Shown in pieces: positions 51,976 through 63,450 of a DNA stretch of 64,000 nt. The stretch covers positions 442,387,895-442,451,894 of the forward strand of contig NC_077227.1 in assembly GCF_027887165.1 (NCBI RefSeq). The letters are read 5' to 3'. Source of the DNA: Monodelphis domestica (taxonomy: Eukaryota > Chordata > Mammalia > Didelphimorphia > Didelphidae). A model generated the notes under the pieces. The model made no database searches and was not told the DNA's origin. It saw only the letters and a list, made by a program, of their open reading frames with translations. Both the position numbers and the translations under genes were made by a program. Positions within the stretch are counted from its first letter, which is position 1. Every line of letters starts with the position of its first letter.

Positions 51976-53069
51976 TGCCTGAAGCTATAATAAGGGTAAA
52001 TGAATACTTACTCATGAGATTTTCAAATTTCACAAATCTAAGATATATAGTAGGTAAGAGAGAAGGAAAATTCTGGAGGGCTGAGTCAGGATCCAAAAAT
52101 AACTTGACAAGCTAGACCATTGAGTCAGATGGGATAAATGCAAGGTCTATAGATCTGGTTTCAAGAAATTAACTTCACAAACATAAGATGGGCAAGAATT
52201 GAGTGCCTAAATCATTAAAAAATAATAAACCTGAGGATTTCAATGAACTGCTAATACAATAAGGGCCAGCAATATGACAGGATATAATAATACAGGAGGA
52301 GGCTCTGACCATGACTGAAGATGCAGGAAACTTTTTTCCTGTCTCTGGATGTGCTCAGTGGTATAATAGGCTCATGGCTTTGGGTACCAGTAAGTTAATG
52401 ATAATTTGCCAATATTATTAACAGGGCCAGGTTTCATAGATCAGGGGAAGTTTGTACTATATTTATCTTTAGGTCATTGGAAGTGGTGTGGCTGGTCCTA
52501 ATATGCTGGAGACTAACGCAGGGCCTGGGCTCAGAAGGAATGAAGCCAAAGAAGGGTCAGGTTTCCTGGGTCTTGAGATGCTTCTCTTTTCTGGAGGACA
52601 GTTTTCCATCATTTTCTTTCCACTATGGAGATTTTGGTCCAGACCTATGAAGTCACCCTGTGTCTGTGCCCTGTGACATAGGGAAAATCTGGCATGAAAT
52701 GATGAGGCTTGGAACCAAGAGAGAGGGAAAACCAGAGGTTGAGGGGAATGCATCCTGGTTCTGACACTGAACTTTCTCCTGTAGGCTGCAAGGCCCTTAC
52801 TCAGAGTTAGAAGATTAATTCCTCCCTTGACCTCTATGTCTCATCCAGGAGAAGGGGGTTGTAGATTTCCTTTTTCTTTTCTTTTTTTTTTTGTGGAGAG
52901 GAGTGGGGTGAAGAAGGGAAACAAATGTGCTAAGTGAAAAGCAGATGAAGTAATACATGAGAACAAATTTAGGTTCTGCAATGAAGAATAGAGTCTTAAC
53001 CAATTTATTTGTTCAAGGATTTTTGATGAAAAGCAATACCTTGGATAATAAAGGAATGGGCATTAATTA
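51976..53069. other. 1.1 kb of unrecognised sequence
   Basis: Short frames such as plus 51861-52115 and minus 52469-52753 have no recognised domain. Confidence 0.4.
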
Positions 53070-53240
53070 TGGGCTTATTTTGTTCCAAGAAGTATTCCAA
53101 GCATTTATGTTAATTTCATTTGCTCCTCACTAGAACCCTGAGAGGGAGTTGCTATTATTATCTTCCCCATTTTATTTTTGAGACAATTAAGGCAGAGAGA
53201 GGTTAAATAATGTACTCAGGGTCACACTTATAGTAGGTCA
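53070..53240 (+). repeat. MIR (with tail part at 53525-53615)
   Basis: 'aagcatttatgttaatttca', 'tcactagaaccctgagagg' and 'cattttatttttgagacaat' are classic MIR. The A/B-box part (gtcaaatttgaactcaggtc) lies at 53540-53615 after an inserted old repeat. Confidence 0.75.
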
Positions 53241-53520
53241 ATCAAGTACCTATTATATATTAGATTTATTTATTAAGTACGTATTATATACTAGGTACTC
53301 TGTCAAGTACAAAGGAAATAAAAAAAGACTGAAAATAGGATATGCCCTCAAGAAGCATACAATCTAATGGGTAGAGAGCAAATAAATATGTACAAGAAAT
53401 TAAAAGAAAAAAGCCATTAGAATTAGGGGGTGATAGTGGACGTCCTGAAAAGACTTCCTTCTACTAGAAGATGAAATTTTAGTTGAGATTTAAAGGAAAC
53501 CAGATATTAAGAGTGAGAAA
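53241..53520 (+). repeat. old dispersed repeat (5284 family) inside MIR
   Basis: 'taagtacgtattatatact', 'gaagcatacaatctaatgg', 'gaaaagacttccttctact'. Confidence 0.6.
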
Positions 53521-53653
53521 ATGCCTGATTAAGTGTTTGAGGTCAAATTTGAACTCAGGTCTTCCTGACTCCAGGCTCAGGTCTCTATTAATCCACTACA
53601 CCATCTACCTGGCTCTTGTCATTCAGACTTTTTTAGTCTCAGTTTCCTTTAGA

Positions 53654-53847
53654 AAATTTCTTACCTTCTATCTTAGAATCACCATCAAGTATTGGTTCCA
53701 AGGCAGAAGAGTAGTAAGATTTAGGTAATGGGGGTTAAGTGACTTTCCCAGGCTCACACAACTAGAAGTGTCAGAGGTCATATTTGAACTCAGGACTTCC
53801 CATCTTTAGGTCTGGTTCTCCATCCCCTGAGCCACCCACCTGCCTCC
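53654..53847 (-). mobile_element. SINE type A, antisense
   Basis: 'cttaccttctatcttagaat', 'gtattggttccaaggcaga', B-box complement and head complement 'cacccacctgcctcc'. Confidence 0.85.
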
Positions 53848-53949
53848 TTCAGTTTCCTTTTTTTTTTTTAAGGGGGATCATGATTACTGTTGCTGTCCTT
53901 AGTGCTGGAAAAGACCAATGCTGGTGATATCGACTTTTATAAATTGTAT

Positions 53950-54170
53950 TTAAGTGAGGCAGAGTAATACAGTGTCATCAGCCTCCCTCTCTCTTCCAAA
54001 GTCAATCAAGTCTAGGGGCAACACAAAAGACAAGAGGACTGGTGGTGGCTAAGGATGCAGTGGATGACCGTGGCATCTTTGATGTACAGCCAAGCTCTAA
54101 GTACTCTCCAGTGCCTGCTTCTCCCACCTTCTTGGCCATTGGAATGAATTGGTCTCCTCTGTCCCTTTTA
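53950..54170 (-). repeat. marsupial SINE-like repeat C, antisense
   Basis: 'gtgtcatcagcctccctctc', 'ttccaaagtcaatcaagtct', 'gacgactggtggtgg'-like, 'gtggatgaccgtggcatctt', 'ccaagctctaagtactctcc', 'cttggccattggaatgaatt'. It lacks the terminal hairpin. Confidence 0.65.
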
Positions 54171-54439
54171 GAAGAGGAAGTCTTCATGTCAGCTCCCTAA
54201 CTCCTTGCCTACCTAGACTGTGCATGTTATTGCTTCTTGGAGCCACAGGTGAGAACGGGGGCGGGGGGGGGGGGCAGGCGAAGAGTGAAGGTGGATAAGC
54301 AGCCCTGAAAAGAGCTCAATAAACCCTCCCATCGGAGGTCGTGGTCTTCCCTGAACACCTTTTATATCTCAAGGGGATAAACTAGCACCTCCCTCTTGGA
54401 GTGGAGACTTGGGAGGATCAGAGGAGAGAAGGTGCGTTA

Positions 54440-54585
54440 GTTAATGTGAGCTAACATCAATGACTTCCTAGCTGAGTGTTCTTAGACAAGTCCCTTAGTT
54501 TCTCTGGGCCTCACTTTCCTTATCTGTAAAATGATGAGGTTAGATGAGATGCTCTTTCCGTCCTAAATGCTATGATCTAAATTCA
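54440..54585 (+). repeat. MIR/THER1-like SINE
   Basis: 'gacaagtcccttagtttctc', 'ttccttatctgtaaaatgat', 'gatgctctttccgtcctaa'. Confidence 0.65.
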
Positions 54586-55723
54586 TCTCCATCACATTTT
54601 AAGGATAGGACCTGCGTATACAAAGACACTTCCTTAGGAGCCCTAACAGCGGTGGGCACACAGCAGTCACTCTGATGGCTCTAAGCAGCAGATAAGTGGC
54701 TATCATTTACTCCTGTCCTTTCACACCAGTCAGAGACACTAAGGCTAAGCTGCTAATAGTAGCTTTTCACACGTTCAGGTTATAAGAGTCCGGATCCTAG
54801 GAGGGGGTGGGGGCACCAAGCCTCAGGCAGGAAGCACTGGATCTCCATCAATCCAACATGAGCTCAGTAAATGCTGTGCCCTGATTATGAGCAAACGGCT
54901 GGAAGGCAGGCACCTGTGCTTCTTTCCTGCCTCTCTCTAAGGGTGACCGAGGAATCGGGGACCCATAGGACTTTATTAGTTTTGCAAAACCTCATAAAAC
55001 AGAAAAAGAGAATCCATGTGCCCATTTCAGACACACACACTCACAGAGTCACAGATGGAGAGGTTTCTTTATTGGCATTTGCAAAAGAAATCCCTAATAT
55101 CAGGGGCGGAGTTAAGAGGTTTCCAAACCAGAGGCTCTTGGCTGCATAACTCTGGACAAGGAACCGCAGTAATGGAAAGTCAATTTGATGATTGAAGTTC
55201 TTTCTATCTGATACATCTGGGCTCTTGAATAAATGCTTTTAAAATGAAATGACTTTCTGTCTCCTGAAGCATACTTTAAAACATATCATTGTTTACTTGA
55301 TTGAAGAGGGCTGTGCTGAAATGGGGGCAATTATTGTAAATGGTTCAGAACCACTTGCTCTGTTCCCTTTCTAGGAAAAAATCTGAGCCAGATGCAATTA
55401 GTGACTGTGCCCACTAAAGACTCAAATGTTGAGAGTCCTGGCACTTCCTGTTATTATCATCACTTGGAGTCCTCACCTGAACCACTGAGGCAGAACTCCC
55501 CCAGGACTGATGCAGGGACCCATGTACTCAGGCATGCCTTTCCATTGGCCAGAAGTAGCAAAGGCTGAAGCATAATCTCTGTAGGATTGGCTGGTCTGAT
55601 AAGGAACCAAGGCCAAGGGACTAAAACCTCCAGGCCTCCCTAAACTTCTCTGGGCATTTCTGGATCCCAGAAATGGTCAGCTGGAGCTACAAATTTCATT
55701 AAGCTGAAGATTTGCCCAGCTTT
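54586..55723. other. 1.1 kb of unrecognised sequence
   Basis: Contains a (CA)n run near 55028. The plus-strand 92-codon frame at 54871-55149 has no recognised domain. Confidence 0.4.
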
Positions 55724-55739
55724 AAAGAGATGCTGCTAG

Positions 55740-55989
55740 GGCAGCTAGGTGACATGATGGATAGAGTGCCTGGTTTGGAGGCAGGAAGACTCATCTTCCT
55801 GAGTTCAAATGTGGCCTGAGACTCTTCCTAGCTATGTGACTCTAAAATAAGCAGGGTTAAGTGATTTGCCCAGTTTCCTCATCTGTAAAATAAGCTAGAG
55901 AGGGAAGTGGCAAACCACTCCAGTATCATTGCCAAGAAAACTCCAAATGGGGTCAGGAAGAGTTGGACACAAATGAAATGACTAAACAA
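55740..55989 (+). mobile_element. SINE type B, full length with 16-bp TSD
   Basis: Head 'ggcagctaggtgacatgatg', B box 'gagttcaaatgtggcctga', 'atctgtaaaataagctagag', tail 'aaatggggtcaggaagagt', 'tggacacaaatgaaatgac', 'taaacaa'. TSD aaagagatgctgctag (55724-55739) and aaagagatgctactag (55990-56005), one mismatch. Confidence 0.92.
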
Positions 55990-56005
55990 AAAGAGATGCT
56001 ACTAG

Positions 56006-56984
56006 AAGAATTCTTTCATAGATCAAGCACTGCCTTTAAGTCAAGGTTAACTTCCCTCATTGGGGGAGTTTCTTTAGAGATCAATGAGTACCTCAATTGG
56101 TCCATATTTAACACTTTATTTCCTTTAACTTGGGAGTTCTGCTCTTACTTCTTGTTTCTCTCTTCACTTAAAATTTCTTCTAGAAAACATATATTCTCAT
56201 GAATTAGATTTTTCTTCCCTTCCCTCCCGAAGAAGGAAATTGAAATCCATTTTGTAAATCAACAGAGGCAGAAATGATGACTTACCCCATGGTGGCTTAG
56301 TTCATATCCTTCCCATGTACATAATTATTGCCTGAAATTGAAAAATGCTTTGTACTTCTTGGGAAAAGGCACCAACCATATAAATGCACAGTGCTATTAA
56401 TATTTTAAAAAAATCTCTTAAGAAAATCATTTACTTTTCGCTGACTGATAAGGTGATGAGAACAGAGCCAAGGTTATTATGGACTCCTTTTAACATGGGT
56501 TTCTTTATGAGATAGGGTTTCCACGGGCAGTTAATTGCTTTCAGTTTCTCTGTCTTCAAGAAAGGATAACAACAACAAAAAAAGATGCTGTAGAAGGAGC
56601 CATGCCTATGCTTCCATTTTCCTATTTGTGGTGCATTAGCATTCAGTAACTGTACTGCACTAAACTCTGGGGCTGTTGCTTGAAATGCTGCCATTAAATC
56701 CTGATATTCCACATCTGGCGTGTTGCCTAAACGTAGTTCCGTGTGTCAGAGTTCAGGCTATAGTCCTAGAAATCAATACTTCAAACTTGTATGTTTCTGT
56801 AACCATATAATTACACTCAATGGATAATCACATTCTTTGCCCACTTGAAAGTTAGAGAATCAAGTTCTTTTAATAGAAGGAGAGGAAAGACAGTCTAAAA
56901 TGTCGGTGGTCTTGTATCCTAACTCAAGCCCCTGTGTGGAATATGATTCTTCACAGCTCAGGATACAGTTCTCATCTGTGCAAG
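56006..56984. other. 1 kb of unrecognised sequence
   Basis: The minus-strand 93-codon frame at 56431-56712 has no recognised domain. Confidence 0.4.
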
Positions 56985-57050
56985 GGAACGTGGTAGGGCA
57001 GAAAGAATAATGGATTTGAAGTCAGAATCTGGGTTCAAAACCTAGTTCTA
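56985..57050 (+). repeat. MIR/MAR1-like SINE, left part (right part 57230-57390)
   Basis: 'atggatttgaagtcagaatc', 'tgggttcaaaacctagttct' continue as 'gttctgctacttactgtgta' and 'gcctcagtttctttgtctat' beyond the inserted type A SINE. The duplicated 'agttct(a/g)' flanks mark the TSD. Confidence 0.7.
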
Positions 57051-57229
57051 GGGCAGTTTGGTGGCTCAATGGATAGAGTGCCAGGCCTACAGATGGGAGA
57101 TCCTGGGTTCAAATTTGGCCTCATGCACTTCTTAGAATGTGACCCTGAACAAGTCACTTAATCCCAATTGCCTAGCCCTTGCTGCTCTTCTGTGGTCTTA
57201 GCATTGAAACTAAAAGTTAAGGATTTAAA
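57051..57229 (+). mobile_element. SINE type A, nested in an older SINE
   Basis: Full head, B box and 'aaagttaaggatttaaaaa' tail. It is somewhat diverged from the other copies. Confidence 0.85.
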
Positions 57230-57390
57230 AAAAGCCTCAGTTCTGCTACTTACTGTGTAATATTGAATAAATCAATTCCATTTGAGCCTCAGTTTCTTTG
57301 TCTATAAGTAGAGATAATAGTGTTCTATCTAGCTCACAGAGTCTAAGGGAGGAAAGTCTTTTGTAAAAATTGGGAGAAAATATTCAGAGA

Positions 57391-57649
57391 AATTCCAATA
57401 GTAATGAATCATTTTTAAAGACTCATTGAATTAAGAAAAGGTATTTGCTACTGATCCATGACCATTCTAGGATGACCCCTTAATTTTATCAAGAGCCTTG
57501 TAAACACTCCTGCTTTCTTCCAGTCTTCCAATAATGTCCAGGGATCCAAGTCTTTTCACATCCCCACTGCCCCCAAATTAGAAGCATTTGTACACCAAGA
57601 TTCCTTTACTTGAAATGGTGTGGCTACTTCATATCTTTTAATCTCCTGC
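57391..57649. other. no recognised feature
   Basis: Unique-looking sequence. Confidence 0.4.
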
Positions 57650-58075
57650 CTAGTGAAGTGAGACAGGATCGACACATCTAGTTATAAGCCTGAATAAGGA
57701 AAGAGTCACCTACTGCATCCCTTCCAGTGAGAGCCAGCTAAGGAACATCGGTCCTTACCAACTACACTGCTACTACATCACTAAGTTCTCCAAGCCTTTA
57801 CCATCTGCCCTGCTGATGAGCCCTTCAAACTCCTGGACACTGTCATCTGACCTGATGATCCACTAAAGTACTCCTGGGCTTTCTATCGGCTCTGCACTGC
57901 CGCTGAACTCTTTTTGTATGTATTGCCTCTCCCAATTAGAGCATAAACTCCCTGAGAACAGGGACTGTCTTTTTTTTCCAATTTTTTTTTTCTGCTGAGT
58001 ATTTAGCATAGTGCTTGGCACATACCCTTAGCACTTTTTCATCCATTTTATTCATCCATTCATTATAGAGACAGT
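57650..58075 (+). mobile_element. L2 3' region (decayed)
   Basis: 'ctcccaattagagcataaac', 'ccctgagaacagggactgtc', 'gcatagtgcttggcacata' then (attc)n-like end. The upstream half is only weakly alignable. Confidence 0.6.
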
Positions 58076-58283
58076 GTTAGAAGGCTGAGGAGGTAAGAGG
58101 AACATTTTGCATAGTTTTAGGATTTTGCATGAGGATGTCCAAATATCTCCCATTTGGAGAACTTCAGTGAAAGCAGAGGGTAAGAAAGAATTTCAAGTAG
58201 TGTAGGAGAGGCATTAATTGCTAGGTGTCAAGAGCTTAGGAAGCAATGACCTGACATCCACTTGAGAGCAGAGCCAAATTGCA

Positions 58284-58316
58284 AAAAAAAAAAAAAAAAA
58301 AAAACAAACAAACAAA
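58284..58316 (+). repeat. poly(A) / (AAAC)n
   Basis: A-run of about 20 followed by aacaaacaaacaaa. No retroposon body is recognised upstream. Confidence 0.85.
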
Positions 58317-58319
58317 ACT

Positions 58320-59559
58320 GCAAAATCAACATGTTCTCTAAATAGTGGATAGAATTCTGGGTAGGAAAGCTTTTGAGTGCTCACTTAATTCTACGGCCAC
58401 ACATGTGCATAATGAGTCAAGAGCAACAACTCACTTCAAAATCAAAGGAAAATACATACATTCACAGCCACAATTGAAGATACAATGAAAGATATCATTT
58501 TTTCTTTAAAAGAGTAACTGTGACTGTGAGCTCTTCACCAAATGCCATTGTAACATATAAAACCAGTCCAGGCTGACTTTTGATCTTTCTGGTCAGAGCA
58601 AAGCAAATAGAGGATTGTCTTCCCAGACAATAACTTTTTATCACAACAGAAAAACTCCAACTTACCATGGCAAAGTTGTTTGTGGCACATACTCCTATCT
58701 CTTTTCTTCCCAGTGGCTGAACAAGAATGAGACTAATTCTCCATCCTAGCAATGGGATTTTTCAGATTTTACCATATTTTTTCCCCACTGGGTATGCTAA
58801 GGACCATCTTTTTATGTAACAATGGAATCCAGTGTTACAACCCTGCAGTCTATGAATTTTATTTCTGTGTGAATGGAAATGTGGGAGGTGTTGACTTAAT
58901 TGTGGAAACTCCAACTAGGCTATAAATATATCTTTTATTATCTTGAAGATAATTTCATTTGATTCAAGAATTGGTGAGAGGCTCAAAAAATGAAAATATC
59001 CTAGGTTTAGGGATTAATTTGATCTACATTTCAAATTTGAGAGATCTAGTTTTATATTGTTTTTCTGGAGTTAACTTTCGGGAGTTCATCCTCTTACAGG
59101 CTTTGGTCTAGGGTTGCATTGCCAATGGGACCAAGACTGCTGTAGCCGAAGGTACCAGCTTTTGAATAGTTCAACTCTATAGAAAGAATGCTCTTTTATT
59201 TGCTCCATCTATGAAGATGACAAACATGCTCGAATCTACTGTCATCAAGATATCTGCCTTTAAAACATTTTATAAGCTACAAAGTATTTTATAAGTGAGA
59301 ACTACAATGATTTTCATAGGAAAACCAGCAGGCTTTATACAACCTTTGCTGAAAATTTGGGATGTGGGATTAGTTTCTTTTGCTTTTCTACCTCCATGAA
59401 AAGTGCTAGTGTTGAAAGCAAATCCCTCCAATGCCAATGACAGAGGCTGCCAGGCTCACTTTCTCATAGATTGTAAGATTTAGAGGTAGTCCAATTTTTT
59501 TTCATTCTATAAATTTATAAGTGTTTTTCCAGAAAATCATTTGCTTAGGAAGGGGTGAC
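58320..59559. other. 1.2 kb of unrecognised sequence
   Basis: AT-rich. No domain-bearing frame. Confidence 0.4.
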
Positions 59560-59690
59560 CTGACACCCCGCAGTTAGAAATAGGAACCTAGCAAAGTTAA
59601 ATGACTTTTCCAATCTTACAAGTACTAAATAGTTGAATGGAGATTTAAACCCAGCAGATCCTTTGATTCCAAATCTCATGATCCATTTAA
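59560..59690 (+). repeat. MIR fragment
   Basis: 'gcaaagttaaatgacttttc', 'gagatttaaacccagcagat', 'ctttgattccaaatctcatg'. Confidence 0.55.
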
Positions 59691-59830
59691 GTAATCCTGT
59701 AAACTGTCTGTACATAGCTGTTTACATATTGCCTTTCCCATTAGACCATGTGCTCTGTTTCCCTTTTAGGTATTCCTTAGCATCTAGCACAGTGCCTGGC
59801 ACACAGGAAGCACTTAATATTTATCACCTG
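59691..59830 (+). mobile_element. L2 3' end
   Basis: 'cccattagaccatgtgctct', 'catctagcacagtgcctggc', 'aagcacttaatatttatc'. Confidence 0.75.
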
Positions 59831-60080
59831 GGCAGCTAACAGGAGAAGTGGATAGAGTGCCTGATCTGGAGTTGGGAAGACCTGAATTCAAATTTTGCCT
59901 CACACACTTAACTAGCTGTGTGATCCTGGGTAAGTCATTTAAACCTGTTTATCTCAGTTTCCTCAGTTGTAAAATGAGCTAGAGAAGGAAATGGAAAACA
60001 CTCTAGTATCTTTGCTGAGAAAATATCAAATGAGGTCATGAAGAATGGAAGGAGACTGAAAGGACTGAATGACAATAAAA
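59831..60080 (+). mobile_element. SINE type B
   Basis: Head 'gggcagctaacaggagaagt', B box 'ctgaattcaaattttgcctc', 'gagctagagaaggaaatgg', tail 'gaggtcatgaagaatggaag', 'gactgaatgacaataaaa'. tttatcacctggg and ttttcacctggg flank it (probable TSD). Confidence 0.87.
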
Positions 60081-60949
60081 CATTTTCACCTGGGACCATA
60101 TCTGAATTGAGCTCTCAGAGAGCCTTCGTGGCTTTGGTACTGCTGTTCTCTAGGACTAGTACTTGCAGAGATAAATATTCTCTTGTGAGATACACACACC
60201 CTTGACTGGCTCACAAGACTGTAGCCAAGAACCTTCAGGAATGGCGCTTGGTTATTTGAGCCAGAATCGGTTTTACTTTTCTCATGTGCCTGTGTGTCCT
60301 TTGCTGTTAGAGATAAATATGCAGATAGGCTCTCTTAGTTGGGACCTAATGAAAGTTCAGATTGTTTTTTTTTTTTAAGAAACAAAGTTTTGAAGGAAAA
60401 GGGGCAATCAGCAACCATAAGAAATATTTCATTCAAATAAAGCTTGCTGTCTTTCCAGTTTTGCAGTGTATGATTTAAGTGCAGAACAAGTGCCCCCACT
60501 GGATGCCCGGAGACAATCCTGCTGCTTGTTGCAGAGCGGATCTGTCTTCTTCATTGTCATTTTTTGCACATGAGGCAATTAGAGATGGTCCATGCAGTAA
60601 CGTCCCTGTCAAGCACCGAAGGATGTGAGTTCTTAAGACAGCCCTCATTATAACAGCATCATTCTGGAGTTAGTGACCAGCCTGGGTCTCCTCTGGGCCA
60701 TCTTTGAAAAAGCTCTCATAAGAGATCAAGAGAAGGATGTCCTCCTGGCTTGGGCGCTTGGGCTCCTCCATAACTAGGACACAGTCTGCTCACGGCTCCT
60801 CTCCAACTAGCCTAGGACATCCTGGAGGGTCATCCAGGGCTTGCTTGCGTTTTGTCTTCTGAGCTGTGGGCTCTGTTCATAGTAACTTGGTACTTAATGT
60901 TTGTTTGAAGTGTATTCGTCTTGCTTGGTGACCTCCTCGGCTTCCATGG
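60081..60949. other. 0.9 kb of unrecognised sequence
   Basis: No gene or named repeat. A poly(T) run lies at about 60367-60376. Confidence 0.4.
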
Positions 60950-61220
60950 GTTCCCTTTTCATCTGGATTCCCAATTCCATATTCTAAAGCCCTAACCTCT
61001 CTCCTGAGCTCTGGTCATGCCCCATACATTGCCTACGTGACCTTTCCAAGTGGCTGTCCTATAGGCATCTCCAACGGGCAATCCCTCGAGGCTATCACTG
61101 TCCATCAAGGCCCCTCAGAGCTCAGTCATCCTCAACTCCCCATGCTCATTCTCCACATCCGGTCAGTTGCTAAAACGTGTTTCTATTTCTGCAACTCCAA
61201 CATACGTGTCTATGCCTAGA
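60950..61220 (+). mobile_element. L2 ORF2 fragment (decayed)
   Basis: 'ctcattctccacatccggtc', 'agttgctaaaacgtgtttct' and 'tctgcaactccaacatacg' follow the L2 'PHIQSVAKACRFHLRNIS' region. Confidence 0.55.
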
Positions 61221-61224
61221 CGTG

Positions 61225-61385
61225 TTTGCCTTCTCTGTCTTTATTCTCTTTATACTTTGTCCATAGATGTTCATTTTAATGACAGTGAGCTCCTTGAGAG
61301 CAGGATTTTTCTTTTCTTTGCGCCCTCAATGTAAGCACAATGCCTCACACACAGTAAACATTTAATGCTTGTTGGCTTGACTCCA
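61225..61385 (+). mobile_element. L2 3' end
   Basis: 'tgagctccttgagagcagg', 'caatgcctcacacacagtaa', 'acatttaatgcttgttggct'. Confidence 0.75.
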
Positions 61386-61482
61386 CATGGGCCCCCTTGT
61401 CTCTATTCACCCATCTACCACTGTAAAATTGAGACCCTTATCCAAACTGTCCTGGTCTAGTGCAATATTCTTCTTTCTCTTA

Positions 61483-61662
61483 ACCCTTACCTTCAGTCTT
61501 AGAGTCAACACTGAGTATTGGTTCCAAGGCAGAAGAGCAGTAAGGGCTAGGCAATGGGGGTTGTGACTTACCCAGGGTCACACAGCTGGGAAGTGTCTGA
61601 TTTGAACCCAGGGTCTCCTGTCTCTAGGTCTGGCTCTCAATCCACTGAGCCACCTACTTGCT
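61483..61662 (-). mobile_element. SINE type A, antisense
   Basis: 'aacccttaccttcagtctta', 'tattggttccaaggcagaag', B-box complement and head complement. caatattctt / caataatctt flank it (probable TSD). Confidence 0.87.
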
Positions 61663-63334
61663 CACAATAATCTTTTGAATTTTTAAAAATTTATTTAATG
61701 TTAAAAAAACCTTATTTTGTCATTTGTTTAAATTTTTAAAAAATTTAAAATCTTTTTGTTATTATTCATCCTTTAATAATCCTTCTTTTAAAGATTTTCT
61801 CAATCCAGTCTTTTCTTACCTTTCCGATTTCCTTACCTATCACTAATCTCTTTGTTGGATATGGTCAAATATCCTGACCAACTTGCTCATGCACTATTTT
61901 CCAATGATAGCACGATCTCCTTTGATTCAGAATAATTTCTAGGATGGCAACTGCTCTTTCCTCATTTTGTCTCAACAGATGATATGCTGGTAAAACAAGG
62001 AAGCATCTTTCTCATGAGACAATAGCAGAATCACAGAAAGTTTCAGACACAGACATTTACAAGAGACTTTTAATGCCTGACAATTATATGAAACATGACA
62101 AAGACACCCACAGAAGAGCTCTTAAACATTAGCATTAAAGTGGCTTTCGTAATCTCCTCTCTAACATGCCGAACACAGGATCTCTTTGAAATTTTGGTAA
62201 ACTACTGAATTGACTTTTCTCCCCACAAAAAAGAAAAAAAGGATCATGCATTTTCATACACACTAGAAGTAAGACTTCTGGAATTCTGCCGGGTTTGAGA
62301 ACTGATGTTCTGTTAGATTTTGGTTAATTGTGTGATAGGTGGTGGAGGGATGGTGAAGACATTCAGTAGCAGAACATAACACTCAATGCTTTCCTGGAAG
62401 CCTTCTGAGAAATTTGGTATTTTAGGCTAAAAGATTTCGATTCCTGAATATAGGCTCTACCTAACTCTTGAATGAATTTTAAAGTGCAGCAAATGTGGGG
62501 TGGCGGTGACAATAAACATTCACTTGTGGATTGTATCAAATTCTTAACAGCGACTTCCAAACCAAATCTTTACTTTCCTTCTATCTGACTAGATAATCTT
62601 ATTTATGGCTTTCACTTTAATTATACTCTAGTGATCATGACATCATGAATCAAATGAGATCCTATATCTCAGCTGAAGCACACTTCAAGACACTTGATTT
62701 TTGAGAGGCGTCTCTCATTAAAAACAAAGTAGCTGGACTACAGTATTTCTGCTCCTTCAGTGATCTCCTGTTTTATATCATCTGACTTTAGCAAAGGGTC
62801 ATAATGAGAACCATCTGGCCGGCCAATGCTTTTATATCTTTTGTAAAACCATGAAGATGCTGCCCTTTACATAAGGGCCCGTTCTTGATTCTAGTTTCAT
62901 GAAAAATGTCATCTCTACAAATAAATCTGTATGCTTTCTTTAATAAGAAAAGTATATACTCCAACCTCCTCCTGATGGGAAGCTCAAGGCCAAGTGCCAT
63001 TTTTTTACCCCGAGGGCTTGAAAAGATCAATGCCTTTTGCTTCCTTCAGAGGAGTTCTAGTTGGTTGATCCTTAAATGATTTACTATACATTATTTTAGC
63101 TTCTGAAGTCCTTTTCAAGGTTTGGGGAAGGGAGGGTAAATGTGAAACATATAAATATATGTGAATAACAGTGAAGTCAGCTTACATTTTTTGACTAAAG
63201 CCTAAAAAGTTTAACAACGTATTTAGTAGCTCTTAAAAATAGCAGATGAAATTCTCATACTTCAGTGATGCTAATTTTCTTTCCAATGTCATTGAAGCAT
63301 ATTACTAGTTCCTCTTATTAGAATAAACATTCTG
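61663..63334. other. 1.7 kb of unrecognised sequence
   Basis: AT-rich at 61680-61760. Short frames without domains (minus 62363-62560, minus 62788-63030). Confidence 0.4.
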
Positions 63335-63450
63335 CATAAAGTACTGTGTATGTTCTTTGAGAGCAGCTTTAGTTTGTATTGGTACCCCCAATTCTCAGCA
63401 AAGTGACTGCTAGCTACATAAGTGTTTAATAAATGTTTGTTCAAAGATTG
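63335..63450 (+). mobile_element. L2 3' end
   Basis: 'ttctttgagagcagcttta', 'acccccaattctcagcaaag', 'gtgtttaataaatgtttgtt'. Confidence 0.7.
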
